A stretch of DNA of 64,000 nucleotides, taken from NCBI GenBank assembly GCA_036785705.1, contig JAWUZG010000970.1, forward strand, positions 5,717,501-5,781,500. Reading direction: 5' to 3'. The stretch is from Acanthornis magna (Eukaryota; Chordata; Aves; Passeriformes; Acanthizidae). Numbering within the stretch: the stretch's first letter is position 1; each line of letters opens with the position of its first letter. A program made the position numbers and the translations under genes. Of this stretch, positions 38,818 to 50,163 are shown one piece after another. The notes beneath the pieces are model-generated. The model did no database searches. It had not been told where the DNA came from and was given only the letters and a program-made list of their open reading frames with translations.

Positions 38818-38893
38818 ACGAATTGGCTTCTATGTGAACACCTTCAAAAATGTATCCAGCCTTGAAGCCAAGTTTCACAAGGAAATAGCTTTA
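38818..38893 (+). CDS. AMPH: AMPH exon 8, BAR domain
   Basis: This exon completes a split arginine codon, then encodes RIGFYVNTFKNVSSLEAKFH and KEIAL, residues ~198-222. The segment is a signature of the last long BAR helix in amphiphysin and BIN1. It is 76 nt long and ends at phase 0. The acceptor is CCATCCTTCATAG and the donor GTGAGT. Confidence 0.97.
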
Positions 38894-39766
38894 GTGAGTA
38901 AAACTGACTGTCTCATGTATAATTGATTATGATATGCATGACAGCTAACAAATGTCTTGTAGTAAAAATCTAAGAGGCACACATGAGAATTTGCCATAGA
39001 TCCAGATTTGTAGTATAATCATCATATTCATTTCTACTTGCCATATTTGTTCTCTCCTTAAGGAAGGAGCAGGGCCTAAAATTTTGGATTGCAGTGCATT
39101 ATCAGTTGTAGCACTACCTTCACTTTGTATTTTGATAACTTACTGTTGCCTTCAGTATTTTTACTGTGTCCAGTTGGTAAGCACCTCTTTGCTTTAATCA
39201 GTACAAGAAAAGCATGTCAAACATTCCTTTCAAGTCTGCTGTATGCATTATCAACAATGCAACATTTTATCTGTGACTGTTAGGCAAATCAAGCCATTTC
39301 ATTGAGTTTCATTTTGAATGTACTTGGCTAAATTATCTATATTGTATTATCTATAGTAACCTTCAAACTGGAACCAAAAATTTTTTGAAAACTCACTTTA
39401 CTGAAGTTCTGTGAAAATTTGGATTAGATTTTTCAGGGGAAAACATGAATCTTCTTGGCTGCTCATGTTTCTTTAAACTTCAGGTGACCTCCATCAGAGC
39501 TCACATAGCAGTCAGTCACACTTACGAACTTGTTCTCTAAAAAACAGCTCATGTTTTTGAAGAACTGCTATTATCTTTGATTCTGTGGATTTTGATGGGT
39601 TTCTGTTCAGGCTTTTGCTATACGTGGCACTGAGAATTTTTGGAAGGTTTTTTACTGTAGCATAAATTTATCAAGTTATCATTTATGAGACCAGATTTAT
39701 CTCCTGTGCTTTTAATAATGACTGTAGTTGTTCACATAAACTCAGGCAACTGTTTTGTTTTTACAG
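38894..39766 (+). other. AMPH: AMPH intron 8
   Basis: This 873-bp AT-rich intron ends in a TTTTGTTTTTACAG acceptor. No other feature was recognised. Confidence 0.85.
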
Positions 39767-39849
39767 CTATGTCACAAACTATATGAAGTGATGACAAAGC
39801 TGGGGGATCAGCATGCAGACAAGGCCTTCACCATTCAAGGGGCACCAAG
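39767..39849 (+). CDS. AMPH: AMPH exon 9, end of BAR domain
   Basis: This exon encodes LCHKLYEVMTKLGDQHADKA and then FTIQGAP, plus two bases of a serine codon, residues ~223-250. It closes the BAR domain, and the FTIQGAPSDSGPLR junction leads into the flexible region. It is 83 nt long, phase 0 at its start, with a two-base overhang completed by exon 10. The donor is GTGAAT. Confidence 0.97.
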
Positions 39850-42701
39850 GTGAATTTACTGCATTTTTAATTAATTGCATTGCTTTGTGGGTTTCAGCAT
39901 ATGTAGTAATCACCTACACCATGAGTAGCAATTGCTGCACAACGTGGTAACAGGTGTTATTTGTTCAGGATGGTAGATGAAGGTATCTGAGATTAAGTTC
40001 TTCTCAACAGGAGTGAAGATACAAAGCCTTCTTCCTCACTGACTATTTTTCTAGAAAGTCCTTTCAAAATTAAAAAAGAATGAAGGCTGTTTCAATTTAC
40101 GCAGGTTCACTGTTGGCTGTTACATCAATTTGCACCAAATGTATAACTCATTATTGTTAAATGCTTAGTTTGCATCAATGTTGCTAACTCTCATAATTTG
40201 TTTAAAGCCTTGAAATATTTAGATATGTTTTTAGCTCCAATTATTAGGTGAGAATCCCAACCTTTGAATGTCAACTTTTATCTCTTTTGCTTTCAGGGAA
40301 AAGTAAAGATCTGAGGGTGCATCATAAAAGCAGAAAAGCTAACATAAAGAGAATGTCACGAAATACTGTATTTTTAAAGACTTTCAAGTGAAATCTCGTT
40401 TTAAAGCACAAAACCAAAACGAGTTTAAAATCAGATGGTGCTTTCTTAAGACCAGTGGATACCAGTATAGTATTTCTGATTTTTTGCTTTCAACAAATGT
40501 AGCCTTTCTGCTGTAATTTGATCTCTAATACTGAAATGTACTGAAAGGTTGAAATGTAAAACAGTGAGACTTATCAAGACACAATGGTATTTAGAGTTAA
40601 TATATAAAGCCTGAATTTCCATTCAATCCCAACTAGTCAGAAGCAATCCAAACAATGTTACGGCTTGTCACATTCCACGGGGGTACCTGCTTACAGATTG
40701 TAATACCAGTGGTCTCCACCCCCTCGTGTGTGGTTGCCACCTTCTACATATGCCACATGTTAGGGCTCAGTCCATGTAGTAATCTTCTACCCAATGTCAA
40801 AAAATGGACTTATAGCATAAAACCCAAACAATGTTGAGGCATAAATAAAAATAAAAATTAAATTCATTCCTCACACAGCTACTGCTAATTTTCCCTCAAG
40901 ATGGACTTAGATTAGCAACAATTAAAACTGACCAAACAACCTAACATAAGCCTCAAACATATGGCAGATATTCTTTTAACCTCACTTTGGAAGAACAAAG
41001 AATGAAATGTTGAACGTTCTGACCTAATGCAAAATTCAGAACTACTTCATAAGCACATCACTAAAATTTGTATTTTAGATTATTTCAGTGATAATCCATG
41101 CTCGTATATTACATACTGCCTTCAAGCTGTTACCTCATGCATCACCACTTCCAGCCCATTTAGGATGGACTCACAAACTGGACTATGTTTCCGTAAAGAA
41201 TTTGTAAAATACTTTTATGGGATATAAAATAATGTAGTGATGGAAGATTTCAAGCACTTTTTGTAAACAGCAGGTATTTTATCCACCTGTCTCCTGGACC
41301 ATTTTATCCACATGGTCTCCTAGGCTATGTCCAATATGCACATACTTGTTCCCACTGAGTTATTCATTCCATCACTGAGAGAAAAAGAAAAATTATTTTG
41401 GCTGCAAATTACTAGACATCATTTAATGCAGTGTGATCTTAACTTACTTAAAAAAAACTTTTTAAAAGTACTTTTTATTTCAGTTACTTTGTTACTCTCT
41501 TTTGCTGTACTATTTGCAGAGCCATGTGTGAAAATCTGGATAGATTTTGACTTCCATTATTAGTGATGATGGTCTAAAAGGCTATTCACAAGTGGGTCTT
41601 TGTAAGATAAAACAGCTTTCTGGTTTAGATGCACAATCAGTTGATACTAGACAAGTACAGTATCTAATATTTCCTTTAAAGAACTGCAGGAAAAGAAGCA
41701 TCTTAAAACCTTGTATGCTACTGAATAATCTATCCTGAAGGCAAATATTATACCTGGGACAAAAATTTCTTAATGACTGCTTATTTTTTCTCTTTTAATA
41801 TTTCCACAGAAAGAGGTGGTGAGTGTGAGCTAAGTTTGCCCTTACAAAGAATGATTTTTCTTGTGTTGGCATTAGGATCATGTTTATGCTGTGGTCTCAG
41901 TCAGGTGGTGCTTCTGCTCTCCCTGAAGATGTGTAGGACTCGCTCTTACCGAGTACTGTGATCGTTGCGTACTGTAGTTCATAGCCTCCCTCACTGTAAG
42001 CTTTCAGCATTTCTAGGTAACTGAATATTATCTCACTGTTTACACCAAGTCCTTTCATGAGAAGGGCAGATGCTTTCTAGGACTTCTTCAGATCTTTTCT
42101 TAGTATCAGCAGAGGTCTGTTGAAGTCACTTGACTGCTGCTTGTTTATAGTTGTGGTGATTTATCCTCCTAAATAGCAATATCTTTATAATAATCTTGGC
42201 TGTGTTTTATTTTATTTAAACTTTTCTGAAGTTGCTGAGCTTTTAAAACTCTTTGCATTACTCATTATTATGCCTTCCTGTGGGGTTTTTTATCTTAAGA
42301 GTCTTTTATTCCAAGAAGCATGTGAAGTGAAAACAATAAATCTATTTCACATTTTATAATAGTTATAAATTTATACGTGAAATGGTATTTCAAGTACAGA
42401 ATCTGAAAAAATGCACATACTCTGTTTTCTTCAAGTTACAATGATCAGGTAAACAAATGTTCCAAAAATCAAGATCATTCCAAATTAAAACTTCAACACC
42501 GTAGATCACTAAATTTTAATTGCATTAAATTGCAGTTTTAGTTTTAGTCCTTATATAATGGCTTAGTTCCTCTCCAGTGTGTACTCTCTTTTGTGGTCAC
42601 TGACGTTACGTCAGGGATGCAGTTCAACCGTTGCATCAAATTTTCAAGGTAATAAGTCAGCAAGATACATATGTCCTTGCCATTGCTTTGCTTCTGTCTA
42701 G
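39850..42701 (+). other. AMPH: AMPH intron 9
   Basis: This 2.85-kb AT-rich intron has a short palindromic CRE-like site at 42600-42614 and a TATATAA string at 42552-42558, close to its 3' end. No other exon or mobile element was recognised. Confidence 0.8.
42600..42614. promoter_or_regulatory. Palindromic CRE-like site in intron 9
   Basis: CTGACGT and ACGTCAG form a perfect inverted repeat around one central T. The two halves are CREB/ATF-type TGACG half-sites with one extra base in the middle compared with a full CRE. The site lies 88 bp before exon 10. No function can be claimed from sequence alone. Confidence 0.3.
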
Positions 42702-42840
42702 TGATTCAGGTCCACTCCGCTTTGCAAAAACACCATCACCACCAGAGGAGGTCTCTCCCCTGCCTAGCCCTACTGCTAGTCCCAATCATATGCTGGCACC
42801 AGCGTCTCCAGCACCTGCCCGACCTAAGTCACCCACACAG
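42702..42840 (+). CDS. AMPH: AMPH exon 10, Pro/Ser-rich linker
   Basis: This exon completes a split serine codon, then encodes 46 residues beginning DSGPLRFAKTPSPPEE and ending PARPKSPTQ, residues ~251-296. The segment is rich in Pro and Ser and has several SP/TP sites. Cdk5-type and other proline-directed kinases phosphorylate this region in mammalian amphiphysin (family knowledge). It is 139 nt long and ends at phase 0. The acceptor is GCTTCTGTCTAG and the donor GTAAGG. Two perfect hairpins follow directly in the intron. Confidence 0.97.
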
Positions 42841-42849
42841 GTAAGGAGA

Positions 42850-42867
42850 TACCTGCAGAAGCAGGTA
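42850..42867. repeat. Hairpin 1 just after exon 10 donor
   Basis: TACCTGC (42850-42856) and GCAGGTA (42861-42867) form a perfect 7-bp stem around the tetraloop AGAA. The stem begins nine bases after the exon-intron border. Confidence 0.85.
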
Positions 42868-42870
42868 TAG

Positions 42871-42906
42871 CAGGTCCTTCTGCTAGATACCTAGCAGAAG
42901 GACCTG
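42871..42906. repeat. Hairpin 2, 16-bp perfect stem
   Basis: CAGGTCCTTCTGCTAG (42871-42886) and its exact reverse complement (42891-42906) flank a four-base ATAC loop. The stem is perfect and 50% or more GC. Its short loop makes it a strong candidate RNA or DNA hairpin. It sits 30 bp into intron 10. Confidence 0.92.
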
Positions 42907-43597
42907 ACCTGTTGCGCAGTGAAAGATAGCTGAGATGATGTATGTGGTGGATTTTTCATCTAGGCTGTGACTGAGTAATGGCAGGGAGGCCAGTGGTTCT
43001 GTTGTAGTCTATCCAATATTATTTGGTATTATTCCAAGCAATTTGTTTGTCATAGTTGTGTGAATCTCTGGAGAGCAGGAGGAATATAGTAAACTAAGCA
43101 CCTTTGAAGTGTTATAGTTCCCAGAGATTATATGGTTTTAGCATTAAGTACACTCTAAGGCTAGCAACAGGTGGGCAGGGACAAAATCCCAAAGCTAAAC
43201 ACGAATGAACTCAAGAAGCCAAAAAGCTGCAGAGGTGTTGTTTCTGTGCAGTATCGCTCTTCCAGCTATGGGCTGCATAGAAGAGCAAGTGTCTTGCAAT
43301 ATGTGCCTGTCACAGCAGAAAAGAAACAACCAAGAGTTGCTCTTGTATGAAATCTGAAACCCTGAGTTTTAACAATTTTGAAACATAGGGTTGTTTTGCT
43401 CTTCCCATAATGTTTATTTCAAGGCATTTGGTGGTGAACAGCTAAACAGTTCCTTTCAACACATGGTTTATTCCCATGGCTTATTTAGGATGAAGTAGCA
43501 GAAGTAAAAGCTTAAGACAATTTGTTTAGGCTTAGCTTAAAGATTATCTTTTATCCCTGAACTAGTCTGTGCTGTGACATTTTTGCTGTCTGCCTAG

Positions 43598-43726
43598 CTG
43601 AGGAGAGGTCCACCAGTCCCACCACTGCCTAAGCTCACACCCACGAAGGAGTTGCAACAGGAGAACATCATTAACTTATTTGATGACAACTTTGTCCCAG
43701 AAATCAATGTGACAACCCCATCACAG
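43598..43726 (+). CDS. AMPH: AMPH exon 11, proline-rich motif and AP-2 motif
   Basis: This exon encodes 43 residues, ~297-339, opening [12 protein letters not shown] and ending VTTPSQ. PPVPPLP is a polyproline segment of the kind bound by endophilin-type SH3 domains. FDDNF (residues ~324-328) fits the FxDxF motif that docks on the AP-2 alpha appendage (family knowledge). The human residues are FEDNF, so the motif is kept. It is 129 nt long and phase 0 at both ends. The donor is GTAAGC. Confidence 0.97.
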
Positions 43727-44506
43727 GTAAGCTTCAATGAATTGTGTAGAAGTCCAACTATGTAATCATCCTAAGTTCTCCAGGATAGTGCCCCTGGAGA
43801 TGACATTGGAACAAGGCTTTAAATTAGTGGAAATCACATTTCCAGATCCTTATATACTTCCTATGAGAGATTGGCATAGAAATGGAATGGTGTATTAGTG
43901 GGCATGCTTCTGAGAATGAAATCTTTTCCTTGTCTCTCAAGGAAAAATGAATCTCCCTTCAGAGAGTGATTTATATCCTTCCCTCCTCCACAGTCAATGA
44001 CCAGGAAAAGTCCTCAGCTATTCCTTGGCCATCAATCATCTGCACTTCTCCCTCCACAAAACCCACCCCCATCACTAAAGCATCCTTACTGTATCTGAGA
44101 TCTCTAGGTATGTACGGACATACCCAAATAATGTGATGTGTGGGTTTTGTGTCCTTGTGTGTGTGAACCAGTTACGGAAAATATATAGCATGAAATCCAC
44201 AGGAAATATGGACTTATTCCTCTTGGTGTTTATGGCTTCTCCTATACTCCCAAAGCCCTTCTTGAGCAGTATGGAGAAAGCTATTAAGCCTTCAGAACCT
44301 GCCAAAGGTACAGGACTTCCCAAGGGACCACCACTGGTGTCCCAGATGCTGCTAACACAGAGGCACAAAACCAACAGACTAATGAGTAGAGCTTTGCTGC
44401 TTTAATGCAATGTTTTGGAGAGGATTACAAATAGGCCAAACACTTTTGTTTCCTGAAATACAAATATCCTGTAATTGTTGTTGTTGCTCTTTCTTTAACA
44501 AGCATT

Positions 44507-44529
44507 ACTAATGCATTCACTGCATTAGT
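44507..44529. repeat. Small hairpin, 9-bp stem
   Basis: ACTAATGCA and TGCATTAGT form a perfect stem around a five-base loop in intron 11. It is short, and chance occurrence is quite possible. Confidence 0.6.
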
Positions 44530-45417
44530 GGAAGATGCTGAGAGGCAGTGCTACTTGATGCTGTTGAATATTTTTACACTGATTCAACAAAGTATCTCAC
44601 ACATCCAGGTTATTCATTGTCAAAAATGTTTTTAATTATTGCCTAGTAAAAGAAAGAGGTGAGAAGATGAAATATCTGGGTGACCAGATGAATCATTTAG
44701 AAATTAGTGTTCCTTGCTTTATTTCTTCTCTTCTTCACATTACATTTCTCCCTAGTGTCCAGTTACTAGCTTGGACATTGTAGGCCTTTATATGCCCCCT
44801 ACAGATACATAATGTGTCTAAGTGTGCCAGACAGCTCGGAAGCAAATAGCCTGTAACTGTTAAGGCTATTTTAAGGCTTGTACTGACTGTGTGCAGAGAG
44901 AGGGTAGCAGTTCTGGTGGTCCTTGCAGGTTTCTTGTGCCTTCTTCATTCCTTGTACGTACCTCTGAAAGGTACAGCCTTGCTTCTACCACAGCTGCCTC
45001 TTTCAAATGTTTCATTTATCGTGCTGTGGTGGAATAAATACAAGGTGTTTGGCAGGCCTCCCTGTCACAGCTTTGTCCCTTATTGAAGGATTTCCTGAGG
45101 TTCCTGTTTCTCCCACATCTCCCAGTAATGTGGTATCTTAGGTACTGTGTTATTTGGGCCTTTGTCACTAGCCTTGTTACCAAGACCAAGATGCTTGCCC
45201 AGATGTATACAATTAGTGGTAATTAAATCAGCTACAGACTACTTAATATTTTATGTTGAAGCATACTAATCACTTTTTCAGGTTATTTTACAGCAAAAAA
45301 GACCTGTAGTGCATTGAACATATACATATTTATATATAGTCAACTCAAAGGCCTTGGCTAATTTATTAATTGCAAACCAATAAGGCTCTACCATGTAATC
45401 CAGTTTAGTAAGAACAT

Positions 45418-45612
45418 ATCATAGAATCATAAAATGGTTTTAGTTGAAAGAGACCTTAAAGATCATCTAGTTCCAACCCCCCTGCCATGAACAGGGACAG
45501 CTCTCACTACACCAGGTTGCTCAAAGCCCCATCCAGTCTGGCCTTGAACATTTCCAGAGTTGGAACATCCACAGCTTCTCTGGGCAGCCTGTTGCAGTGC
45601 CTTACTATTAGA
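45418..45612 (-). mobile_element. CR1 LINE 3' fragment, antisense
   Basis: The plus strand begins ATCATAGAATCATAAAATGG, the classic reversed CR1 end. CTTAAAGATCATCTAGTTCC, CCCATCCAGTCTGGCC and CATCCACAGCTTCTCTGGGC follow. It is a very short 5'-truncated copy, and the small open frame over it is not a gene. Confidence 0.93.
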
Positions 45613-46105
45613 TGTTTTTTAAAATTTAGAGCTAAAGGTAACATTAATTGTAAATTGGTATACATGTTCGGAATTAAAACTTAGTTCAAATGCATTTATA
45701 TAATTCTGTATTGGCTTTCTACTAATGTTTGTGTTTGGGGAGAAATTAAGTTATTAGAATGTATAGACATTGGGTGCCATTTATGTAGTTTTTAACTTTG
45801 ATGTCTGTCTCAAAGCACTTTTAAAGGGCCTTCACAGTCAAGGGGTGTGCACTCAACACTTTTTTGAAAGGGCTGTCACTGTTCAGCCTGAAAAGGCAAA
45901 GCTGTACTACAGAGAAACCAAAAGCATCATAAGAGTGTATCTCATAAAATTAAAACTTACACTTCAGAGCTTTCTCCCCTTCTGGGGTGCACCACAGCTA
46001 GTAAATCTGTGATTTTTTTCTTTTTCTTGCACATCTTAATATTTTACTGCGCAGGGCAGCTATTGGAAGATAAGTTTTTCAAGAATTATATTTCTCTTCT
46101 AACAG

Positions 46106-46213
46106 AATGAAGTACCTGAAGCTAAGAAAGAGGAATCTTTACTGGATTTGGACTTTGACCCTTTCAAGCCAGAAGTTGTATCAACAGGAGTTAGTCATTC
46201 ACCCATGTCTCAG
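46106..46213 (+). CDS. AMPH: AMPH exon 12, clathrin box and DPF motif
   Basis: This exon encodes 36 residues, opening NEVPEAKKEESLLDLDFDPF and ending VSHSPMSQ, residues ~340-375. LLDLD (residues ~351-355) is the type I clathrin-box that binds the clathrin terminal domain, and DPF is an AP-2 appendage motif (family knowledge). The exon is about four residues shorter than the human one, within the TPAGSAG part. It is 108 nt long and phase 0 at both ends. The acceptor is TCTTCTAACAG and the donor GTATCT. Confidence 0.97.
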
Positions 46214-47508
46214 GTATCTCTTTACCTTGATGTAGGCAAAGCATATGAATGCAATGTGCTGTGTTATTTTCCATCTTTGGAATAACGCTTAGTGTAAACA
46301 TTATTATTCCCCAGTGCTTGTTTTTCTGACAACTTTTCTGACCTGACTTTGATTCTTCATGTCTGGAAAGATGCCTTAAGGGACTTAGGTCTCATGGAGT
46401 CAGCATGCAATTGCTTTACTTCAATGGAGTTTCTGTACCAAAGCTGTGGTATGATCTGAGTTTTGCTATTAATCTATTTGAGACCTAGCCTCAAGGAAAA
46501 TTAGAGTATGGAATAGGGTGTTTTCTTGTAGAATGTTGTGTTATTGAAATTCTGCATTCAGTAGTAATATTTATAATGGTAGTTTTTTGCAGCAGTACGA
46601 AAAAAAGATGAAAATTTAAGGAAAAAAAAAAGGATGATATATCAAGTTGCTGATATTCATTGTCTTATCCTATAGGACCTGCTATTTTAAAATCCAGAAT
46701 TCACCCTCACTACCCAGCGGTCAGGTAGCAAAGTAGGAAAGATCTCCTGGCCAGCATATCTGTATCCCTGTCTTGTACACAAAGGAGCAATGTTAATACA
46801 CTGTTAGAAAGACCTATTATCCGTGTGCTATCACTAATCTGGCTTGTTCTGTGAGACCTGAGAAGACTAATCAGCTGTTCAGAAATGCAACACTGGGAAA
46901 GGAGTGAGAGGACAAGAAGCTTTAAGGCTGAGATGGTCCTGATTCTCTGCTGATCTCTTCCTCAATTAATTTCTTATTTGGTGTGAAGTCCTAGTTATGT
47001 AATGTGTGTAGAAAAGTTATGTAATTCTGTGTAGAAAAGTAAATTGTAGCTTTTCATCTAGGGGCATAGGAAGCATTCGCTGAGCACCTTTACTCACTCC
47101 TTTCACCTTTCCCTCACAACATATGCATGTGAGAAAAAATGATCCACATCTACAAGAGCATGTGGATGAATCAGAACACCATGTTTTTAGAAGGGAAGAC
47201 AGCCTTGCAGTCTGGGTCTTGGTCTCACTGGATTTGACATGGTCATTACTATGGCAGTATAGAGAGAATGAAACCTGTGGCTGCAGTCTTTGGAGAGCCC
47301 TGCGCTTGCAGGGCGATTAAGAGAGCCTTAAGTGTTTTTTCTATATGTGTATAGTTTTTGCCTCAGCCATGGATGTTTTCCATTCAGCAAACAGCTGAAG
47401 TAGTGATGTGAAAACAGGAGTAGTCATCTGTGCATGATGCCTTCAGAGGCCTAGCATGACTTGTCTATTGTTAATTTAATTAATTACCTCCCTCCACTGC
47501 TTTGCCAG

Positions 47509-47523
47509 GGTGATCCAACCACA
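47509..47523 (+). CDS. AMPH: Candidate AMPH 15-nt microexon
   Basis: A pyrimidine-rich tract ending CTGCTTTGCCAG is followed by 15 bases encoding GDPTT and then a consensus donor GTAAGT. The length is a multiple of three and both flanking exons are phase 0 here, so inclusion would insert five residues between SPMSQ and TLPWDLW without shifting the frame. TGC triplets lie just upstream of the AG, as is common for SRRM4-dependent neuronal microexons (established knowledge of that class). I do not recall these residues in mammalian amphiphysin, so this is a prediction from splice signals and could be chance. Confidence 0.4.
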
Positions 47524-48673
47524 GTAAGTGAGCAGTGGTCTGTCCTTCCTCAATTATTTTTCTGTTTCTGTGGCTGCTTCAGAAGGGACCTTTCTAAACC
47601 TGCCTGGTTCTCTTCTCCATTTGCTAGCTGTGCTTTGTCTCACCTTCCCTCTCTTTATTCCTTCCTCTTCTTGCTTAAAGTTGAAAAGAAAATAAAAAAA
47701 TGGAAAATGTGCAATCTTTCCTTTCATGGGAGTCAGTAGGACATTTAGTGTTTGTATGAGTTAGCACTATAAGAACCTGGTATTATACATTAAAGCTGGG
47801 GTGCTGACCTAATAATGTTACAGCAAAGTAAGCACATGCACTTATGAATTGCATCCACAGAAGCAGTACATATCTGGATTTTAACCAAATTAAAATGGAT
47901 GTGAAATGGCTGTTGATGTTAATTTGCTGTAAATCTGAGTAGTGAGTTATTATTGTGTCTTTTGCTCATCAAAGCAACAGTTGTTCACAGAACCATTCTG
48001 TCCTTATAAAATGCGAATCAGGTAAGAAGAGAAGCTAAGGGTAGCAATCCTTTCTCTCACAAAAAATGTCAGATGTCACAGTTGACATTTGTGAATGTTT
48101 CGATTTAGTATTTTACTTTATGAGCATCTTTAGGTTTTGGGGTTTTGTGGACTTTAACTGAGGCATGAATTTAGCAGAAATATTTTGAAGCATCTCAGAC
48201 AGCTTTTGGAATGAACCAGTAGAGTTTCTTCTCATATGGTGGACTATAAGTATTTGGCATGAAGTCTGCTGCTTTTCTTTCATCTGTCTGTTTAGCTCTT
48301 CTGTTGAGAGGTCACTAATATTTATTAACAGACTGCACAAGAAAATATTGGTCAACTTTTTAATTTACTTTCCCAAAAAGTATGCCATTTTCCTTTCTAG
48401 TGTCAGTGTTGTGAGAAAACACACTTACTCTCAGTGGATAGCTGAATCATTTTTAACTGGCTAGAAAACCCCACCTTTGTAAGCTCCTTAAAGTTTACGC
48501 CTTGCAGAGGCTCCTATACCTGTTGAAAGTCACTCAGTCACCAGCTCAGAATCTGACCATTACTCATGCACACAGCAATGTGAGTTAGCTGGAAAGCAGC
48601 ACCTGCTTTGAAGTGGGAAATACCACAATGCATTGCATACTGCTCATCCTTTATAACCAAAAGTATTATGCAG

Positions 48674-48711
48674 ATACATACACACAGATACACACACGCA
48701 TGCACACATGC
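48674..48711. repeat. CA-rich simple repeat
   Basis: An imperfect run of CA and CACG units interrupted by GATA and GCATG lies in intron 12. Confidence 0.7.
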
Positions 48712-48858
48712 TAATATGTAAGATATGTATGTACTATAAACATGCATATAAATAAGTTCTCTCTTCTTAGTTAATGGACATTGTTATGTAGCATGTTAGA
48801 CATACGGTATAGGAATGGTATTTTTCTGACAAGCTCTTTTTTCCACTACTTTTTTCAG

Positions 48859-48882
48859 ACATTGCCATGGGATCTATGGACG
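48859..48882 (+). CDS. AMPH: AMPH exon 13, clathrin W-box microexon
   Basis: These 24 bases encode TLPWDLWT. PWDLW is the W-box (PWxxW), the second clathrin-binding motif of amphiphysin (family knowledge). The exon is phase 0 at both ends, with acceptor CTACTTTTTTCAG and donor GTAAGC. It matches human sequence exactly over these residues. It is too small to be found by open-frame methods. Confidence 0.95.
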
Positions 48883-50139
48883 GTAAGCCTGACATACATA
48901 ATTGTATTTCTGTGCCTCTGATTTTGTAACAACCTAAATTCAGATTTCCAATTCTTTTACCAAAAACCACGATAAAGATTTTACAGACCATGACAAACTC
49001 TTTCAAGTGTATTAAGCCACTGGGTATCTTTAAAACTAACAGCAACAAAAAGTAATCTCTGTTGCTTAGCCTACAAAGGCTAATTGATGTCAGAAATTTA
49101 GGCTAATAATACTCACAATCACTACAGCTAAGTGTGCTGCTTTAAATATGCCTGAAGGGTGATAATGGACATTAGTCACTTGTTTTAATTACCTGAAGGT
49201 GTTGTTCCTCAGGACTTTAACCCAGTGAACAACCATTTTCTCAAAATCCAGAAGTAAAGAGAGAATTTAGCTTCTCTTTGTTGGCATGCAGTGAACTGCA
49301 GTTACTCACAAAAGAACTGCTACTGTAAGAAACTGCATGAATCCTCTCTTCTTCCTCCTGGTGCCAAATCAGATACAATTATATGCAGGAAGAAAACAAC
49401 CCATTTTTGTGAACTTTCTTTTGACTGTATGTCATGGAGCTAGCTGGCTTGATTTGACATGGAGTATGTTCTTATTTGACCTTTTGTAACTTCGGCCAGC
49501 ACAGAAATCTGTGACTGCTTGTCATATATTCAGATTCACAGCACTGTTTTGTGAACACATTCTATATGTGATGCATATTAAATGCGCATCTCTTTATACT
49601 GAGTGAGGTTAAATACAGCCTGAAAAAAGCAGTCATGTTTGTAGGCTAGCCAACATTTCAAGGCTGCAAATATCTAGATCAGGTAAAATAACCCAGAAAT
49701 GTTGAAAATGTATTGCTCTAAACTTAGAGCTTTATCAATGTCTTTTTTTTGCAGAGTTTTATTGATAGCTTTTTTATGTTATATATGTATTCTGTATTAC
49801 AATTATTTTCATCTTTGCTCTATATTTTAAAAATGCCAATGTACTTCATAGCTAAATGTTTGAAATAAAAATGTCAGTGACTCACAGGGGAAAGCAAAAG
49901 GTGATAAGTACACAACATACACAAAGAGCTCATTTTATAATGTAATTCACTGGCTTAGAATTCACAGGCCTGGAATCAGTCTTGGGTGGAGAGGCAGGAA
50001 AGGACCCGCTACTCCTTCCCCACACTGATTTGATATCTGCAGCTGGTTAGAGAACTGCTAATTAATTAACTGCTGTTATAGCAAAGTACATCATGTTCTT
50101 CTTTCCTGTGTTTTACGTGTATGACTTTCTTCTATACAG
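48883..50139 (+). other. AMPH: AMPH intron 13
   Basis: This 1.26-kb AT-rich intron holds no recognised feature beyond its splice sites. Confidence 0.85.
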
Positions 50140-50163
50140 ACAAGCAGTGAATTGGTGCAGCCG
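50140..50163 (+). CDS. AMPH: AMPH exon 14, linker microexon
   Basis: These 24 bases encode TSSELVQP, matching the human TSTDLVQP. The exon is phase 0 at both ends, with acceptor CTTCTATACAG and donor GTAAGC. In ordinary amphiphysin it joins directly to the exon at 52778 (human ASGGSFNGFTQ). Here a 1.77-kb in-phase exon lies between them. Confidence 0.94.

Larger units (their letters stand above)
42841..43597 (+). other. AMPH: AMPH intron 10
   Basis: This 757-bp intron starts with two tandem inverted repeats (42850-42867 and 42871-42906). The rest is AT-rich, with a TCTGCCTAG acceptor. Confidence 0.85.
43727..46105 (+). other. AMPH: AMPH intron 11
   Basis: This 2.4-kb intron contains an antisense CR1 3' fragment at ~45418-45612 and a small hairpin at 44507-44529. 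A 90-codon frame at 44133-44405 lacks a phase-matched pair of splice sites, so I do not call it an exon. Confidence 0.8.
46214..48858 (+). other. AMPH: AMPH intron 12 (may contain a 15-nt microexon)
   Basis: This 2.6-kb AT-rich intron has a CA-rich simple repeat at ~48674-48711 and a candidate microexon at 47509-47523. No other element was recognised. Confidence 0.8.

Noticed and set aside
44133..44405. Frame containing a Lys/Pro-rich stretch in intron 11
   Set aside because: The composition looks linker-like, but no acceptor/donor pair gives phase 0 at both ends. The possible 52-nt exon would shift the frame.
47955..48021. Possible exon ending at a GTAAGA donor near 48022
   Set aside because: The available acceptors are weak, and the lengths are not multiples of three in a phase 0 to phase 0 intron.
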